Source: Labrys wisconsinensis (GTDB lineage: Bacteria; Pseudomonadota; Alphaproteobacteria; Rhizobiales; Labraceae). From it: a stretch of 64,000 bases of DNA. The stretch spans positions 682,001-746,000 of the forward strand of contig NZ_JAUSVX010000001.1 of the NCBI RefSeq assembly GCF_030814995.1, written 5' to 3'. The position numbers and the translations under genes are program-made. The notes beneath the pieces were generated by a model, which worked only from the letters and a program-made list of their open reading frames with translations, made no database searches and had not been told where the DNA came from. This document shows, one piece after another, positions 55,879 to 63,979 of this stretch. Numbering within the stretch: position 1 is the stretch's first letter; every line of letters starts with the position of its first letter.

Positions 55879-57432
55879 ATGGAGCTTTCCGCCGACACCA
55901 GCGAGCGGCCCCGCCGCCGCGGCCGGGAGGAGCGCACCCGTGCCGGCGCCGCGTCCCATGCCGTGCGGCCGCAGCCGCGCCGCCCGTTTCCGCCGACGCC
56001 GGGCGTCTCCGAGGACGAGCTGGAGGCGATCCACCTCGCCTCCCTCCGGGTGCTGGAGGAGATCGGCATCGACGTGCTGCACCAGGAGGCCAAGGCGCTG
56101 CTGAAGGCCGAGGGCGCCGACGTCGATCCGAGCTCCGACCGCGTGCGCTTCGACCGCGGCCTGGTGCTCTCCAAGATCGGCCTCGCCCCGCAGAGCTTCA
56201 CCCTGCACGCCCGCAACCCGCAGCGCAGCGTCGTGCTCGGCGGCGACCATCTCGCCTTCTGCTCGGTGGCCAGCGCCCCCAACGTCTCCGACCGCGACGG
56301 CGGCCGCCGGCCCGGCAACAAGCGCGACTACCAGAACCTGATCCGGCTCGGCCAGACCCTCGACGCCGTGCACCTGTGGGGCGGCTATCCCGTCGAGCCC
56401 GCCGACATCCATGCCTCGGTCCGGCATCTGGAAGCGCTGTTCGACATGCTGACCCTGTCGGATAAGGCGATCCACGCCTATTCCCTCGGCAAGGAGCGCA
56501 ATGTCGACGCGATCGAGATGGTCCGCATCGCCCGCGGCATCGACCACGAGACGCTGGAGCGCGAGCCCTCGCTGTTCACCATCATCAACTCCAACTCGCC
56601 GCTGCGCCTCGACATCCCGATGCTGGAGGGCATCATCCAGATGGCGCGGCGCAACCAGGCGGTGGTGCTGACGCCCTTCACCTTGGCCGGCGCCATGGCG
56701 CCCGTCACCATCGCCGGGGCGGTGGCCCAGCAGAACGCCGAGGCGCTGGCCGGCCTGGTGGTGGCGCAATCGGTGCGCCCGGGCTCGCCCTTCGGCTATG
56801 GCGGCTTCACCTCGAATGTCGACATGAAGTCCGGCGCCCCGGCCTTCGGCACGCCGGAGCAGATGAAGGCGGCCCTGGTCGGCGGCCAGCTCGCCCGGCG
56901 CTACGGCCTGCCCTACCGCTCCTCCAACACCAATGCCGCCAACACCATCGACGTCCAGGCCGCCTATGAGAGCGTGTTCTCGCTCTGGGGCGCCGTGATG
57001 GGCGGCGTCAACCTCTTGATGCACGGCGCCGGCTGGATGGAGGGCGGCCTGCAGGCCAGCTTCGAGAAGATGGTGATCGACGCCGACCTGCTCGACATGA
57101 TCTCGGCGTTCCTGACGCCGCTGGCGGTCGGCGAGGACGAGCTCGCCATCGAGGCAATGCGCGAGGTCGGGCCGGGCGGCCATTTCTTCGGCTGCGCCCA
57201 TACCCAGGCGCGCTACCGCACCGCCTTCTTCGCCCCGATGATCTCGGACTGGCGCAACCACGAGACCTGGCGCGAGGCCGGCTCGCCCACCGGCTACGAC
57301 GCGGCCAACCGCCTCTACAAGGCACGGCTGGCGGCCTACGAGGAGCCGCCGATGGATCCCGCCATCCGCGAGGAGCTCACCGCCTTCGTCGCCCGCCGCA
57401 AGGCCGAGGGCGGCGCGCCGACGGACTTCTGA
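55879..57432 (+). CDS. Trimethylamine methyltransferase (MttB) family protein, non-pyrrolysine type
   Basis: The product is 517 residues from ATG 55879, preferred because AGGGG lies six bases upstream; ATG 55873 adds two residues. The MttB fold shows HLASLRVLEEIGIDVLH, FTLAGAMAPVTIAGAVAQQN, YRSSNTNAANTIDVQAAYES and GGHFFGCAHTQARYR. There is no in-frame amber codon, so it belongs to the group that lacks pyrrolysine, which includes glycine betaine and other quaternary-amine methyltransferases. With the dimethylglycine/sarcosine dehydrogenase 1.9 kb downstream it suggests demethylation of betaine-like compounds. The specific substrate is inferred. Confidence 0.9.
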   Translation: MELSADTSERPRRRGREERTRAGAASHAVRPQPRRPFPPTPGVSEDELEAIHLASLRVLEEIGIDVLHQEAKALLKAEGADVDPSSDRVRFDRGLVLSKIGLAPQSFTLHARNPQRSVVLGGDHLAFCSVASAPNVSDRDGGRRPGNKRDYQNLIRLGQTLDAVHLWGGYPVEPADIHASVRHLEALFDMLTLSDKAIHAYSLGKERNVDAIEMVRIARGIDHETLEREPSLFTIINSNSPLRLDIPMLEGIIQMARRNQAVVLTPFTLAGAMAPVTIAGAVAQQNAEALAGLVVAQSVRPGSPFGYGGFTSNVDMKSGAPAFGTPEQMKAALVGGQLARRYGLPYRSSNTNAANTIDVQAAYESVFSLWGAVMGGVNLLMHGAGWMEGGLQASFEKMVIDADLLDMISAFLTPLAVGEDELAIEAMREVGPGGHFFGCAHTQARYRTAFFAPMISDWRNHETWREAGSPTGYDAANRLYKARLAAYEEPPMDPAIREELTAFVARRKAEGGAPTDF

Positions 57433-57523
57433 GGCGGGAGACGGCCGGGTCAAGCCTATGGGCGCGGAGATGAGGGCACCGGGAAGCGGAATCGGGCCGG
57501 GAACCGAGCATGGCGCGACCAGA

Positions 57524-57713
57524 GCCTTCTCCACCGAAGGTGGGGAAGGTGGCCCGACGAAGTCGGGTCGGATGGGGTGTGGCCCGCTGGTCTCGACACC
57601 TGCAGGACTTGCACTGCCGTCCATGCCAGCCGAACACCGTCTCGGACCTGCCCGCCACACCCCGTCCGCCCATGCTCCGCATGGGCACCTTCCCCAACTG
57701 CGTTGGAGAAGGC
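57524..57713. repeat. Long imperfect inverted repeat (family 2)
   Basis: CCTTCTCCACCGAAGGTGGG at 57525-57544 is mirrored by CACCTTCCCC...TGGAGAAGG at 57686-57712. Inside this, CGGATGGGGTGTGGC (about 57569) is mirrored by GCCACACCCCGTCCG (about 57654), so the arms extend about 60 bases each. It lies in the 500-base non-coding gap 57433-57932 between the MttB-family and MFS genes. The CCTTCTCC...GGAGAAGG type is a dispersed repeat known in several alphaproteobacteria. Confidence 0.65.
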
Positions 57714-57932
57714 TTTCGCGCGCTTCGTCCTGCCTGGCCCGTTCCACCGGCCGGACGTGCTTCGCGAATATCCTTGCCCATCCCCCGTTCGACCGGAAAA
57801 CCACATCGGCAAAACGTTTGCGCCTGCGGCTCGCGGCCACATTGTTTCCGTCACATTCACCTGCGACAACGCGAATCGTCCGATGTCGTCCGACCCACGG
57901 AGACGGCGCGGTTTTCGCTCCCGGCCCCTCCG

Positions 57933-59108
57933 ATGTCGCTCGTCCTCGAATCCCCGTCCCGTGCGCTGGCCTCCGGCGCGCATCCGGCCATCTTTGTCAC
58001 CTTCCTGGCCTTCGGCGCCGCAACGGGCCTGTGGGGCGGCTCGCTGCCGGAAGTGGTGCGCCAGGCCGGCGTGACCCCGCGCCTGCTCGGTGCCGCGCTC
58101 ACGGTCTTCATGCTGGCCTATATCGTCAGCATGTCGTCGGGCGGGTGGCTGGCACGGCGGGTGTCGCTGAAGCGCATCCTGCTGGTCAGCCTGCCGGCGC
58201 AGGGCCTCGCCCTGGCGGCGTTGCTGCAAGCGCCTTCGGCCCAGCTCTTCTTCGCCGCCTTCGCCGTCTTCGGTCTGATCACCGGCCTGATCGACCTGGT
58301 CATGAACGCCGAAGGCACGCGGGTGGAGGCAGACAAGGGCCGTCCGATCCTGGCCGGGCTGCATGGCGGAGCCTCGCTCGGCATGGCGATCGGCGCCCTC
58401 TCGGGCGGCTGGCTCGCGGCCAATCTCGGGACCTGGGCGGTCTCGATGCTGGGTGCGGCCCTGTTCGCCCTGGCGGTCTTGATGCTCGCGACCGGCACGC
58501 CGGACCGCGGCATCGACCCGCCGCGCGGCGTGCAGGCGGCCGGGGGCGGCGGACGCCTGATCCTGGCGCTGCTGGGCGTGGTCGTCGGCATTTCCATGGC
58601 GGGCGAGATGACGGCGTCGGCCTGGTCGGCGCCGCTTCTGATCGAGCAGGCGCCGGACTTCGCCGCCTGGGCCGGGACCGGGGCGGCTGTGTTCGCGCTG
58701 GCCCAGGCCCTGATCCGCTTCCAGGCCGACCCGCTGCGCCGGCGCTTCGGCGACCCGCTGCTCCTGGTGCTGTCGCTGGCGGTGGCCCTGGTGGGCCTGG
58801 CCATCGTCACCGTCAGCCCGACCTTCGCCGTCAGCGCCGCCGGCTTCGGCCTGATCGGCCTCGGCACCGCCTGCGTGGTGCCCTGCGGCTTCGCCACGGC
58901 CGTCGCCCGCTCGCCGCTGGCACCCTCCGCCTCGCTCGCCCTGGTCGCCTTCGCCTCGGCGCTGCCGCGCCTGCCCACCCCCTATCTCGTCGGCGAGATC
59001 GTGACGCGCGCCTCGATCGGCGCCGCCTTCGGCATGTTCGCGGCGCTGTTCCTGGTGGCGATCGGCATCGGCCTCAGCCTGCGGCGCAAGGAGCCGGCCG
59101 GGGCCTGA
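57933..59108 (+). CDS. MFS transporter (YbjJ-like)
   Basis: The protein is 391 residues from ATG 57933 (MSLVLESPSRALASGAHPA); the frame is open far upstream but through repeat DNA. About twelve membrane segments are expected. The first half has FVTFLAFGAATGLWGGSLPEV and LIDLVMNAEGTRVEADKGRPI, the latter resembling YbjJ/FucP-like carriers. It lies between the MttB-family gene and the dimethylglycine-dehydrogenase-type gene on the same strand and may carry their substrate, but the 500-base repeat-filled gap makes a single operon uncertain. Confidence 0.85.
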   Translation: MSLVLESPSRALASGAHPAIFVTFLAFGAATGLWGGSLPEVVRQAGVTPRLLGAALTVFMLAYIVSMSSGGWLARRVSLKRILLVSLPAQGLALAALLQAPSAQLFFAAFAVFGLITGLIDLVMNAEGTRVEADKGRPILAGLHGGASLGMAIGALSGGWLAANLGTWAVSMLGAALFALAVLMLATGTPDRGIDPPRGVQAAGGGGRLILALLGVVVGISMAGEMTASAWSAPLLIEQAPDFAAWAGTGAAVFALAQALIRFQADPLRRRFGDPLLLVLSLAVALVGLAIVTVSPTFAVSAAGFGLIGLGTACVVPCGFATAVARSPLAPSASLALVAFASALPRLPTPYLVGEIVTRASIGAAFGMFAALFLVAIGIGLSLRRKEPAGA

Positions 59109-59322
59109 GGCGCCAGGCACGGGAGGCCGCCGCCCACACGCCTGCCCCTTTTTCCGCCACGAAGTCCGCCTCGTCATGGGCAGTGCGCGGAGCAGCACGT
59201 GACGCGAGAACCTCGGCGTCATGGGCTGAAATGTCGCGTTTTGACGACGACCGTCGCGCTGCGGTGCCGGTCTGCGCACCCCTGCCTTCCTCTCCCCTTC
59301 CCTCGACCGGAGGTCCTTCGGC

Positions 59323-61749
59323 ATGAGATCCCATGCGCGTGTCGTCGTCATCGGGGGCGGCGTCGTCGGCTGCTCCGTGCTCTACCACCTCGCCCGCGCC
59401 GGCTGGACCGACGTGATGCTGATCGAGCGGGCCGAGCTCACCGCCGGCTCCACCTGGCATGCGGCGGGCGGCTTCCACACGCTCAACGGCGACCCCAACG
59501 TCGCCAAGCTGCAGCAATACACCGTCGAGCTCTACAAGGAGATCGAAGCGCTGTCGGGTGAGAGCTGCGGCCTGCACCTCACCGGCGGCGTCATGCTCGC
59601 CGGCACCAAGGAGCGGATGGACTGGCTCAGGATGGCGCACGCCAAGGGCCGCTATCTCGGCATGCATACCGAGATCATCTCCGCCGCCGAGGCCAAGGCG
59701 CTGCTGCCCCTGATGGAGGAGAAGGAGTTCGCCGGCGCGATGTGGGACCCGTTCGAGGGCCATCTCGACCCCTACGGCACCACCCATGCCTATGCCAAGT
59801 CGGCCCGGATCAAGGGCGCCGAGATCGTGCTGCGCAACCGCATCACCGACCTCGTGCAGCGCGAGGACGGCAGCTGGGACGTCGTCACCGAGCAGGGCAC
59901 CGTGCATGCCGAGCACGTGGTCAATTGCGGCGGGCTGTGGGCGCGCGAGGTCGGCCGCATGGTCGGGCTGGAGCTGCCGGTGCTCGCCATGGAGCATATG
60001 TACATGCTCACCGAGGACATGCCGGAGGTCGCCGAGATCAACCGGACGACCGGCAAGGAGATGATCACCGCGCTCGATTTCGAGGGCGAGATCTACATGC
60101 GCCAGGAACGCGGCGGCATCCTGCTCGGCACCTACGAGCACGATTGCCGGCCCTGGTCGGAAAAGGCCACGCCGTGGGATTTCGGCCAGAACCTCCTGGA
60201 GCCCGACCTCGACCGCATCGCGCCGCAGCTCGAGATCGGCTTCCGCCACTTCCCGGCCTTCGAGCGGGCCGGCATCCGCAAGATCATCAACGGCCCCTTC
60301 ACCTTCGCCCCGGATGGCAACCCGCTGGTCGGCCCGATCCGCGGCCTCCGCAATTTCTGGGTCGCCTGCGGCGTCATGGCCGGCTTCTCCCAGGGCGGCG
60401 GCGTCGGCCTCGCCCTCTCCAACTGGATGGTCGAGGGCGATCCGGGCTTCGACGTCTGGGGCATGGACGTCGCCCGCTACGGCGACTGGACCACGCTCGG
60501 CCACACCAACGCCAAGGTGCGCGAGAACTACGCCCGGCGCTTCCGCATCCGCTTCCCCAACGAGGAATTGCCGGCGGCGCGCCCCTTCCGCACCACGCCG
60601 GTCTATGACCGCCTCGCCGAGCGCAACGCCGTGTTCGGCGACATGGTCGGGCTGGAGCACGCGCTCTGGTTCGCCCCGTCCAAGGCGCAGGCGAAGGACG
60701 ATTTCTCCTTCCGCCGCTCCAGCGACTTTGCCCATGTCGGCGCCGAATCCAAGGCGGTGCGCGAGGGCGTCGGCCTCCTGGAGATCTCCAACTTCGCCAA
60801 ATACGAGGTGACCGGGCCGGGCGCCGAAGCCTGGTTGGAGACGCTGCTGCCCAACCGCCTGCCGGCCGAGGGCCGCATGGTGCTGACGCCGATGCTGAAC
60901 GAGAAGGGCATGCTGATCGGCGACTTCACCCTGGCGCGCGAGACGGCGGACCGCTTCCTGATCCTCGGCTCGGGCCTGGCCGAGCAATACCATATGCGCT
61001 GGTTCCTGAGCCGGCTACCGACCAGCGGCGTCGCCGTGCGCAGCCTCGGCCTCGACCTCACGGGCCTGCAGATCGCCGGGCCGAAATCCCGCGACCTGCT
61101 GGCGCGCCTCGCCGGCCGGGACGTCTCGAAACAGGCCTTCCCCTTCATGGCGATCGACCGCTTCGACGTCGGCGCCATCCCGGCCGTGGTCGGGCGCGTC
61201 ACCTATACCGGCGACCTCGGCTACGAGCTCTGGGTCAAGGCCGAGCACCAGCGGGCGCTGTTCGATCTTTTGGAGCGCACGGGCGAGGACCTGGACATCA
61301 CTCTCTTCGGCGCCCGGGCGCTGAACTCGCTGCGGCTGGAGAAGAGCTTCGGCTCCTGGTCGCGCGAATACCGGCCGATCTACACGCCGTGGGAGGCGGG
61401 GCTCGAGCGCTTCGTCTCGACCCAGAAGCCCGCCTTCGTCGGCCGCGACGCCATGCTGCGGGCCCGCGACCAGGGCCCGGTCCAGCGCCTCGCCACCTTC
61501 ATCGTCGACGCGCATGACGCCGACGTCATCGGCGACGAGCCGATCTGGCGCGACGGCACGGTGGTCGGCTGGGTGACCTCGGGCGGCTACGCCCATTGGT
61601 CGCAGGCCTCCGTCGCCCTCGGCTATGTCAAGGCCGAGGCCTTCGACCCCGCCGCCCCCTACGAGATCGAGATCATCGGCGAGCGCCGTCCGGCGCGCAT
61701 GGCGGCCGAGCCGCTGTTCGACCCGAAGGGCGCGCGGATGCGGGGGTAG
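59323..61749 (+). CDS. Dimethylglycine/sarcosine dehydrogenase-type FAD and folate enzyme
   Basis: The 808-residue protein starts RSHARVVVIGGGVVGCSVLYHL (FAD-binding GxGxxG). Domain order: DAO-type oxidase (about 5-385, with TAGSTWHAAGGFHTLNG, the site of covalent flavin His in this family), a FAO_M linker, then the aminomethyltransferase GCV_T domain (about 450-710, with LLEISNFAKYEVTGPGAE and YTGDLGYELWVKAE) and its C-terminal barrel. Such enzymes demethylate dimethylglycine or sarcosine and pass the one-carbon unit to tetrahydrofolate. It fits downstream of the MttB-family protein in betaine or methylamine breakdown. Confidence 0.92.
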   Translation: MRSHARVVVIGGGVVGCSVLYHLARAGWTDVMLIERAELTAGSTWHAAGGFHTLNGDPNVAKLQQYTVELYKEIEALSGESCGLHLTGGVMLAGTKERMDWLRMAHAKGRYLGMHTEIISAAEAKALLPLMEEKEFAGAMWDPFEGHLDPYGTTHAYAKSARIKGAEIVLRNRITDLVQREDGSWDVVTEQGTVHAEHVVNCGGLWAREVGRMVGLELPVLAMEHMYMLTEDMPEVAEINRTTGKEMITALDFEGEIYMRQERGGILLGTYEHDCRPWSEKATPWDFGQNLLEPDLDRIAPQLEIGFRHFPAFERAGIRKIINGPFTFAPDGNPLVGPIRGLRNFWVACGVMAGFSQGGGVGLALSNWMVEGDPGFDVWGMDVARYGDWTTLGHTNAKVRENYARRFRIRFPNEELPAARPFRTTPVYDRLAERNAVFGDMVGLEHALWFAPSKAQAKDDFSFRRSSDFAHVGAESKAVREGVGLLEISNFAKYEVTGPGAEAWLETLLPNRLPAEGRMVLTPMLNEKGMLIGDFTLARETADRFLILGSGLAEQYHMRWFLSRLPTSGVAVRSLGLDLTGLQIAGPKSRDLLARLAGRDVSKQAFPFMAIDRFDVGAIPAVVGRVTYTGDLGYELWVKAEHQRALFDLLERTGEDLDITLFGARALNSLRLEKSFGSWSREYRPIYTPWEAGLERFVSTQKPAFVGRDAMLRARDQGPVQRLATFIVDAHDADVIGDEPIWRDGTVVGWVTSGGYAHWSQASVALGYVKAEAFDPAAPYEIEIIGERRPARMAAEPLFDPKGARMRG

Positions 61750-61807
61750 GTGGACGCGATGCCGGCCCCTCCGGGGGCGGGTCTGCCGTCTTCCGGCGGC
61801 GAGCGGG

Positions 61808-62191
61808 CTACGCGGCATCTCCCGTGTGGTACGGCCTGATCAGCGCTTCGGCCGGGACCCCCCATTCGCGATTGAGCTTGTAGGCCTGGTTCATGGTGAG
61901 CGGGCGCTTGCGCTTCAGGATTTCGGAAGCTCTGGACTTGGAGCCCAGCAGGTCGGCGAAATCCTTCTGAGCATAGCCCTTCTGCTCCATGACATGGCGT
62001 ATCATGTCGATCGGGTCGGGATCGGGCATGGGGTAGTGCTTCTCCTCATAAGCGGAGATCAGATCCACCAGGACCAGAAAGCGGTCGCTCTCGGGTGATC
62101 CAGGCTCCGGCTCCCTGTCGAAATACGGTGCCACTTCCGCGAGAGCCCATTCATAGTCCGCCTCGGTGCGGATCGGTCGGATGTTGTCCAT
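61808..62191 (-). CDS. higA: HigA-type antitoxin (XRE family HTH)
   Basis: The protein is 127 residues from ATG 62191, whose A is the last base of the toxin's TGA stop. The N-terminal part, RTEADYEWALAEVAPYFDRE, is the HigA-type lead; the HTH is at about 70-115 (MEQKGYAQKDFADLLGSKSRASEILKRKR split over the two helices). It neutralises the HigB toxin and represses the operon through the palindrome at 62504-62520. The toxin-first gene order is typical of higBA. Confidence 0.92.
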   Translation of the reverse strand: MDNIRPIRTEADYEWALAEVAPYFDREPEPGSPESDRFLVLVDLISAYEEKHYPMPDPDPIDMIRHVMEQKGYAQKDFADLLGSKSRASEILKRKRPLTMNQAYKLNREWGVPAEALIRPYHTGDAA

Positions 62192-62496
62192 CACACTATC
62201 TCCGGGTTGATCCGGTCATATTCGGCATGCGTTCCGACGAATTTGATCAGTACGGCCCTGTGGCGGTAGGCGACGTGCACGATCAGGCGGAACTTGTTGC
62301 CACCGATGTCGAAAATGACGCGGTTATCGCCGACGAAATCCACGCTGCTGCCGAACGCGTCCTTGATATCCTGTGGACTCGCCCAGGTTGCCTTGGCAGC
62401 CTGAACGTACCAGGTTGACAAAGGCGCTTCGGCTTGGCGATGACGCTGCCAGAACTCTCTAAGGACGCGCTTCGCGATCACGTTCACGGCCGCCAT
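62191..62496 (-). CDS. higB: HigB-type mRNA interferase toxin
   Basis: The 101-residue product has the HigB (RelE-like) pattern: NVIAKRVLREFWQRH, STWYVQAAKATWASPQDIKDAF, FDIGGNKFRLIVHVAYRHRAVLIKFVGTHAEYDRI. The C-terminal KFVGTHAEYD, with His and Tyr, is the catalytic end of this family. It cuts mRNA at the ribosome. It is first in the operon, with a palindrome immediately upstream, and ends by sharing a base with the antitoxin start. It lies 220 bases from the CRISPR array. Confidence 0.93.
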   Translation of the reverse strand: MAAVNVIAKRVLREFWQRHRQAEAPLSTWYVQAAKATWASPQDIKDAFGSSVDFVGDNRVIFDIGGNKFRLIVHVAYRHRAVLIKFVGTHAEYDRINPEIV

Positions 62497-62503
62497 CTTA
62501 GAA

Positions 62504-62520
62504 GTTCCATCTTGTGGAAC
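62504..62520. promoter_or_regulatory. higBA operator
   Basis: GTTCCA-TCTTG-TGGAAC is a perfect inverted repeat eight bases before the HigB ATG. A third half-site, TGGAAC, follows at 62541-62546. The neighbouring sequence is AT-rich, as expected for the promoter. HigA binding is the natural reading. Confidence 0.6.
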
Positions 62521-62715
62521 AAGACGAAAATTTCAGATCCTGGAACAGAGCCGACTTCGACAGCCCTCGGGGCCGGGCGGCTCTCCGATGACCGACAGAA
62601 GCGCGACGTCGCTCTTTCGCGGTCCCCGCTCCCCCTGCGCGCTCCTATCGCCGATGCGGCTGCGCGCGGCGCCCCGTACTGGAAGGCTCGACTTCAATGA
62701 TCGTCGGTCGATCTG

Positions 62716-63874
62716 GTCGCCGCTGGGCCGCGCCGCGTTCCTTGCTAGAACGGCCGTCGTGCTCGCCCAACCCCGCCGCCGGTTGCGGTTGGGCCGCGCC
62801 GCGTTCCTTGCTAGAATGGGCAAGGCGCCCTCGATGGAGATCCATCTGTTGCGGTTGGGCCGCGCCGCGTTCCTTGCTAGAACTCCCGACGCAGGCGTGC
62901 GCCTCAGCGACCTGTTGCGGTTGGGCCGCGCCGCGTTCCTTGCTAGAACGTCGCAACAGTTGTCCGACGCCATGGGCTTGTTGCGGTTGGGCCGCGCCGC
63001 GTTCCTTGCTAGAACGCGCACCGACAAAGCGACACATGTCTACAAGTTGCGGTTGGGCCGCGCCGCGTTCCTTGCTAGAACCAGGGTGGCGGACGACAAG
63101 TCGCGGTCTGTGTTGCGGTTGGGCCGCGCCGCGTTCCTTGCTAGAACCGACACGCCGCCACACCTCGCCGGCCTCACGTTGCGGTTGGGCCGCGCCGCGT
63201 TCCTTGCTAGAACGGCCTATGCACGCTTGGCGCCATTGACTACGTTGCGGTTGGGCCGCGCCGCGTTCCTTGCTAGAACGCAGACCGACGCGGGGCGGCG
63301 CTTTGCTTAGTTGCGGTTGGGCCGCGCCGCGTTCCTTGCTAGAACTAGCAGCGTGATGCGCTGCCTGATGAGACCGTTGCGGTTGGGCCGCGCCGCGTTC
63401 CTTGCTAGAACTTCTGCCGACGTCTTCCTCTCTCCCCTGTCTGTTGCGGTTGGGCCGCGCCGCGTTCCTTGCTAGAACGATCTGCCAGAAAGCCAGCCGC
63501 CGCCAGCAGTTGCGGTTGGGCCGCGCCGCGTTCCTTGCTAGAACTGAATGCAATATCACTATCGCTTTGATAAGGTTGCGGTTGGGCCGCGCCGCGTTCC
63601 TTGCTAGAACCGATGCCTACAACGACGCCAAGATCATCCTGTTGCGGTTGGGCCGCGCCGCGTTCCTTGCTAGAACACCCTGATTGAGGACGAGGCCGCT
63701 TTTGCGGTTGCGGTTGGGCCGCGCCGCGTTCCTTGCTAGAACGGCGCTGTGCGCAGCGATGCCGCTGCCGGCGTTGCGGTTGGGCCGCGCCGCGTTCCTT
63801 GCTAGAACGAGGCCCGCAAGAACCTGACATCTCCAGCCGTTGCGGTTGGGCCGCGCCGCGTTCCTTGCTAGAAC
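62716..63874 (+). CRISPR. CRISPR array, 18 repeats of 36 bases and 17 spacers, type II-C-like
   Basis: Repeats start GTTGCGGTTGGGCCGC and end GTTCCTTGCTAGAAC, with spacers of 30 bases (one of 31, 63412-63442), giving a 66-base period. Repeats 3-18 are identical. Repeat 1 (62716-62751) differs at three positions near its 5' end (GTCGCCGC) and repeat 2 ends AAT instead of AAC. The GTTG start and GCTAxAAC-type end resemble type II-C repeats such as that of Neisseria meningitidis, which gives plus-strand transcription; the plus-strand terminator after the last repeat agrees. No cas gene lies to the left (higBA is there), so cas1, cas2 and cas9 should lie to the right. The 219-base space before the array (62497-62715) shows only the higBA operator. 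Confidence 0.97.
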
Positions 63875-63876
63875 GG

Positions 63877-63910
63877 CCCCCTGAAAACGCCTTGTTTTCA
63901 GGGGGTTTTT
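63877..63910 (+). terminator. Intrinsic terminator abutting the last CRISPR repeat
   Basis: CCCCCTGAAAAC, loop GCCTT, GTTTTCAGGGGG and TTTTT form a perfect 12-base stem with a U-tract on the plus strand, two bases after the final repeat. It would end the pre-crRNA transcript. On the minus strand no T-run follows, so it works mainly in the array direction. Confidence 0.9.
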
Positions 63911-63979
63911 GCAGCTTGTCCGCCTCGAAAAACCGCTTGCGGAGCCTCAATTCGTCGACACCGGCGCGAATTTCAGCGA

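Noticed and set aside
62653-62692. Block resembling a CRISPR repeat or a tracrRNA anti-repeat just before the array (GATGCGGCTGCG...GGCTCGAC)
   Set aside because: The match is partial and includes an insertion. No hairpin series with a U-tract follows on the minus strand, and high-GC sequence gives such matches by chance. It may be a decayed repeat, since it lies about one period upstream, but it cannot be supported as a gene.
62588-63950. Open frames of 180-304 codons through the CRISPR array on both strands, with a repeating SSKERGAAQPQ or LRLGRAAFLART pattern
   Set aside because: The 66-base period is a multiple of three, so a stop-free repeat stays open in several frames. These are artefacts of the array.
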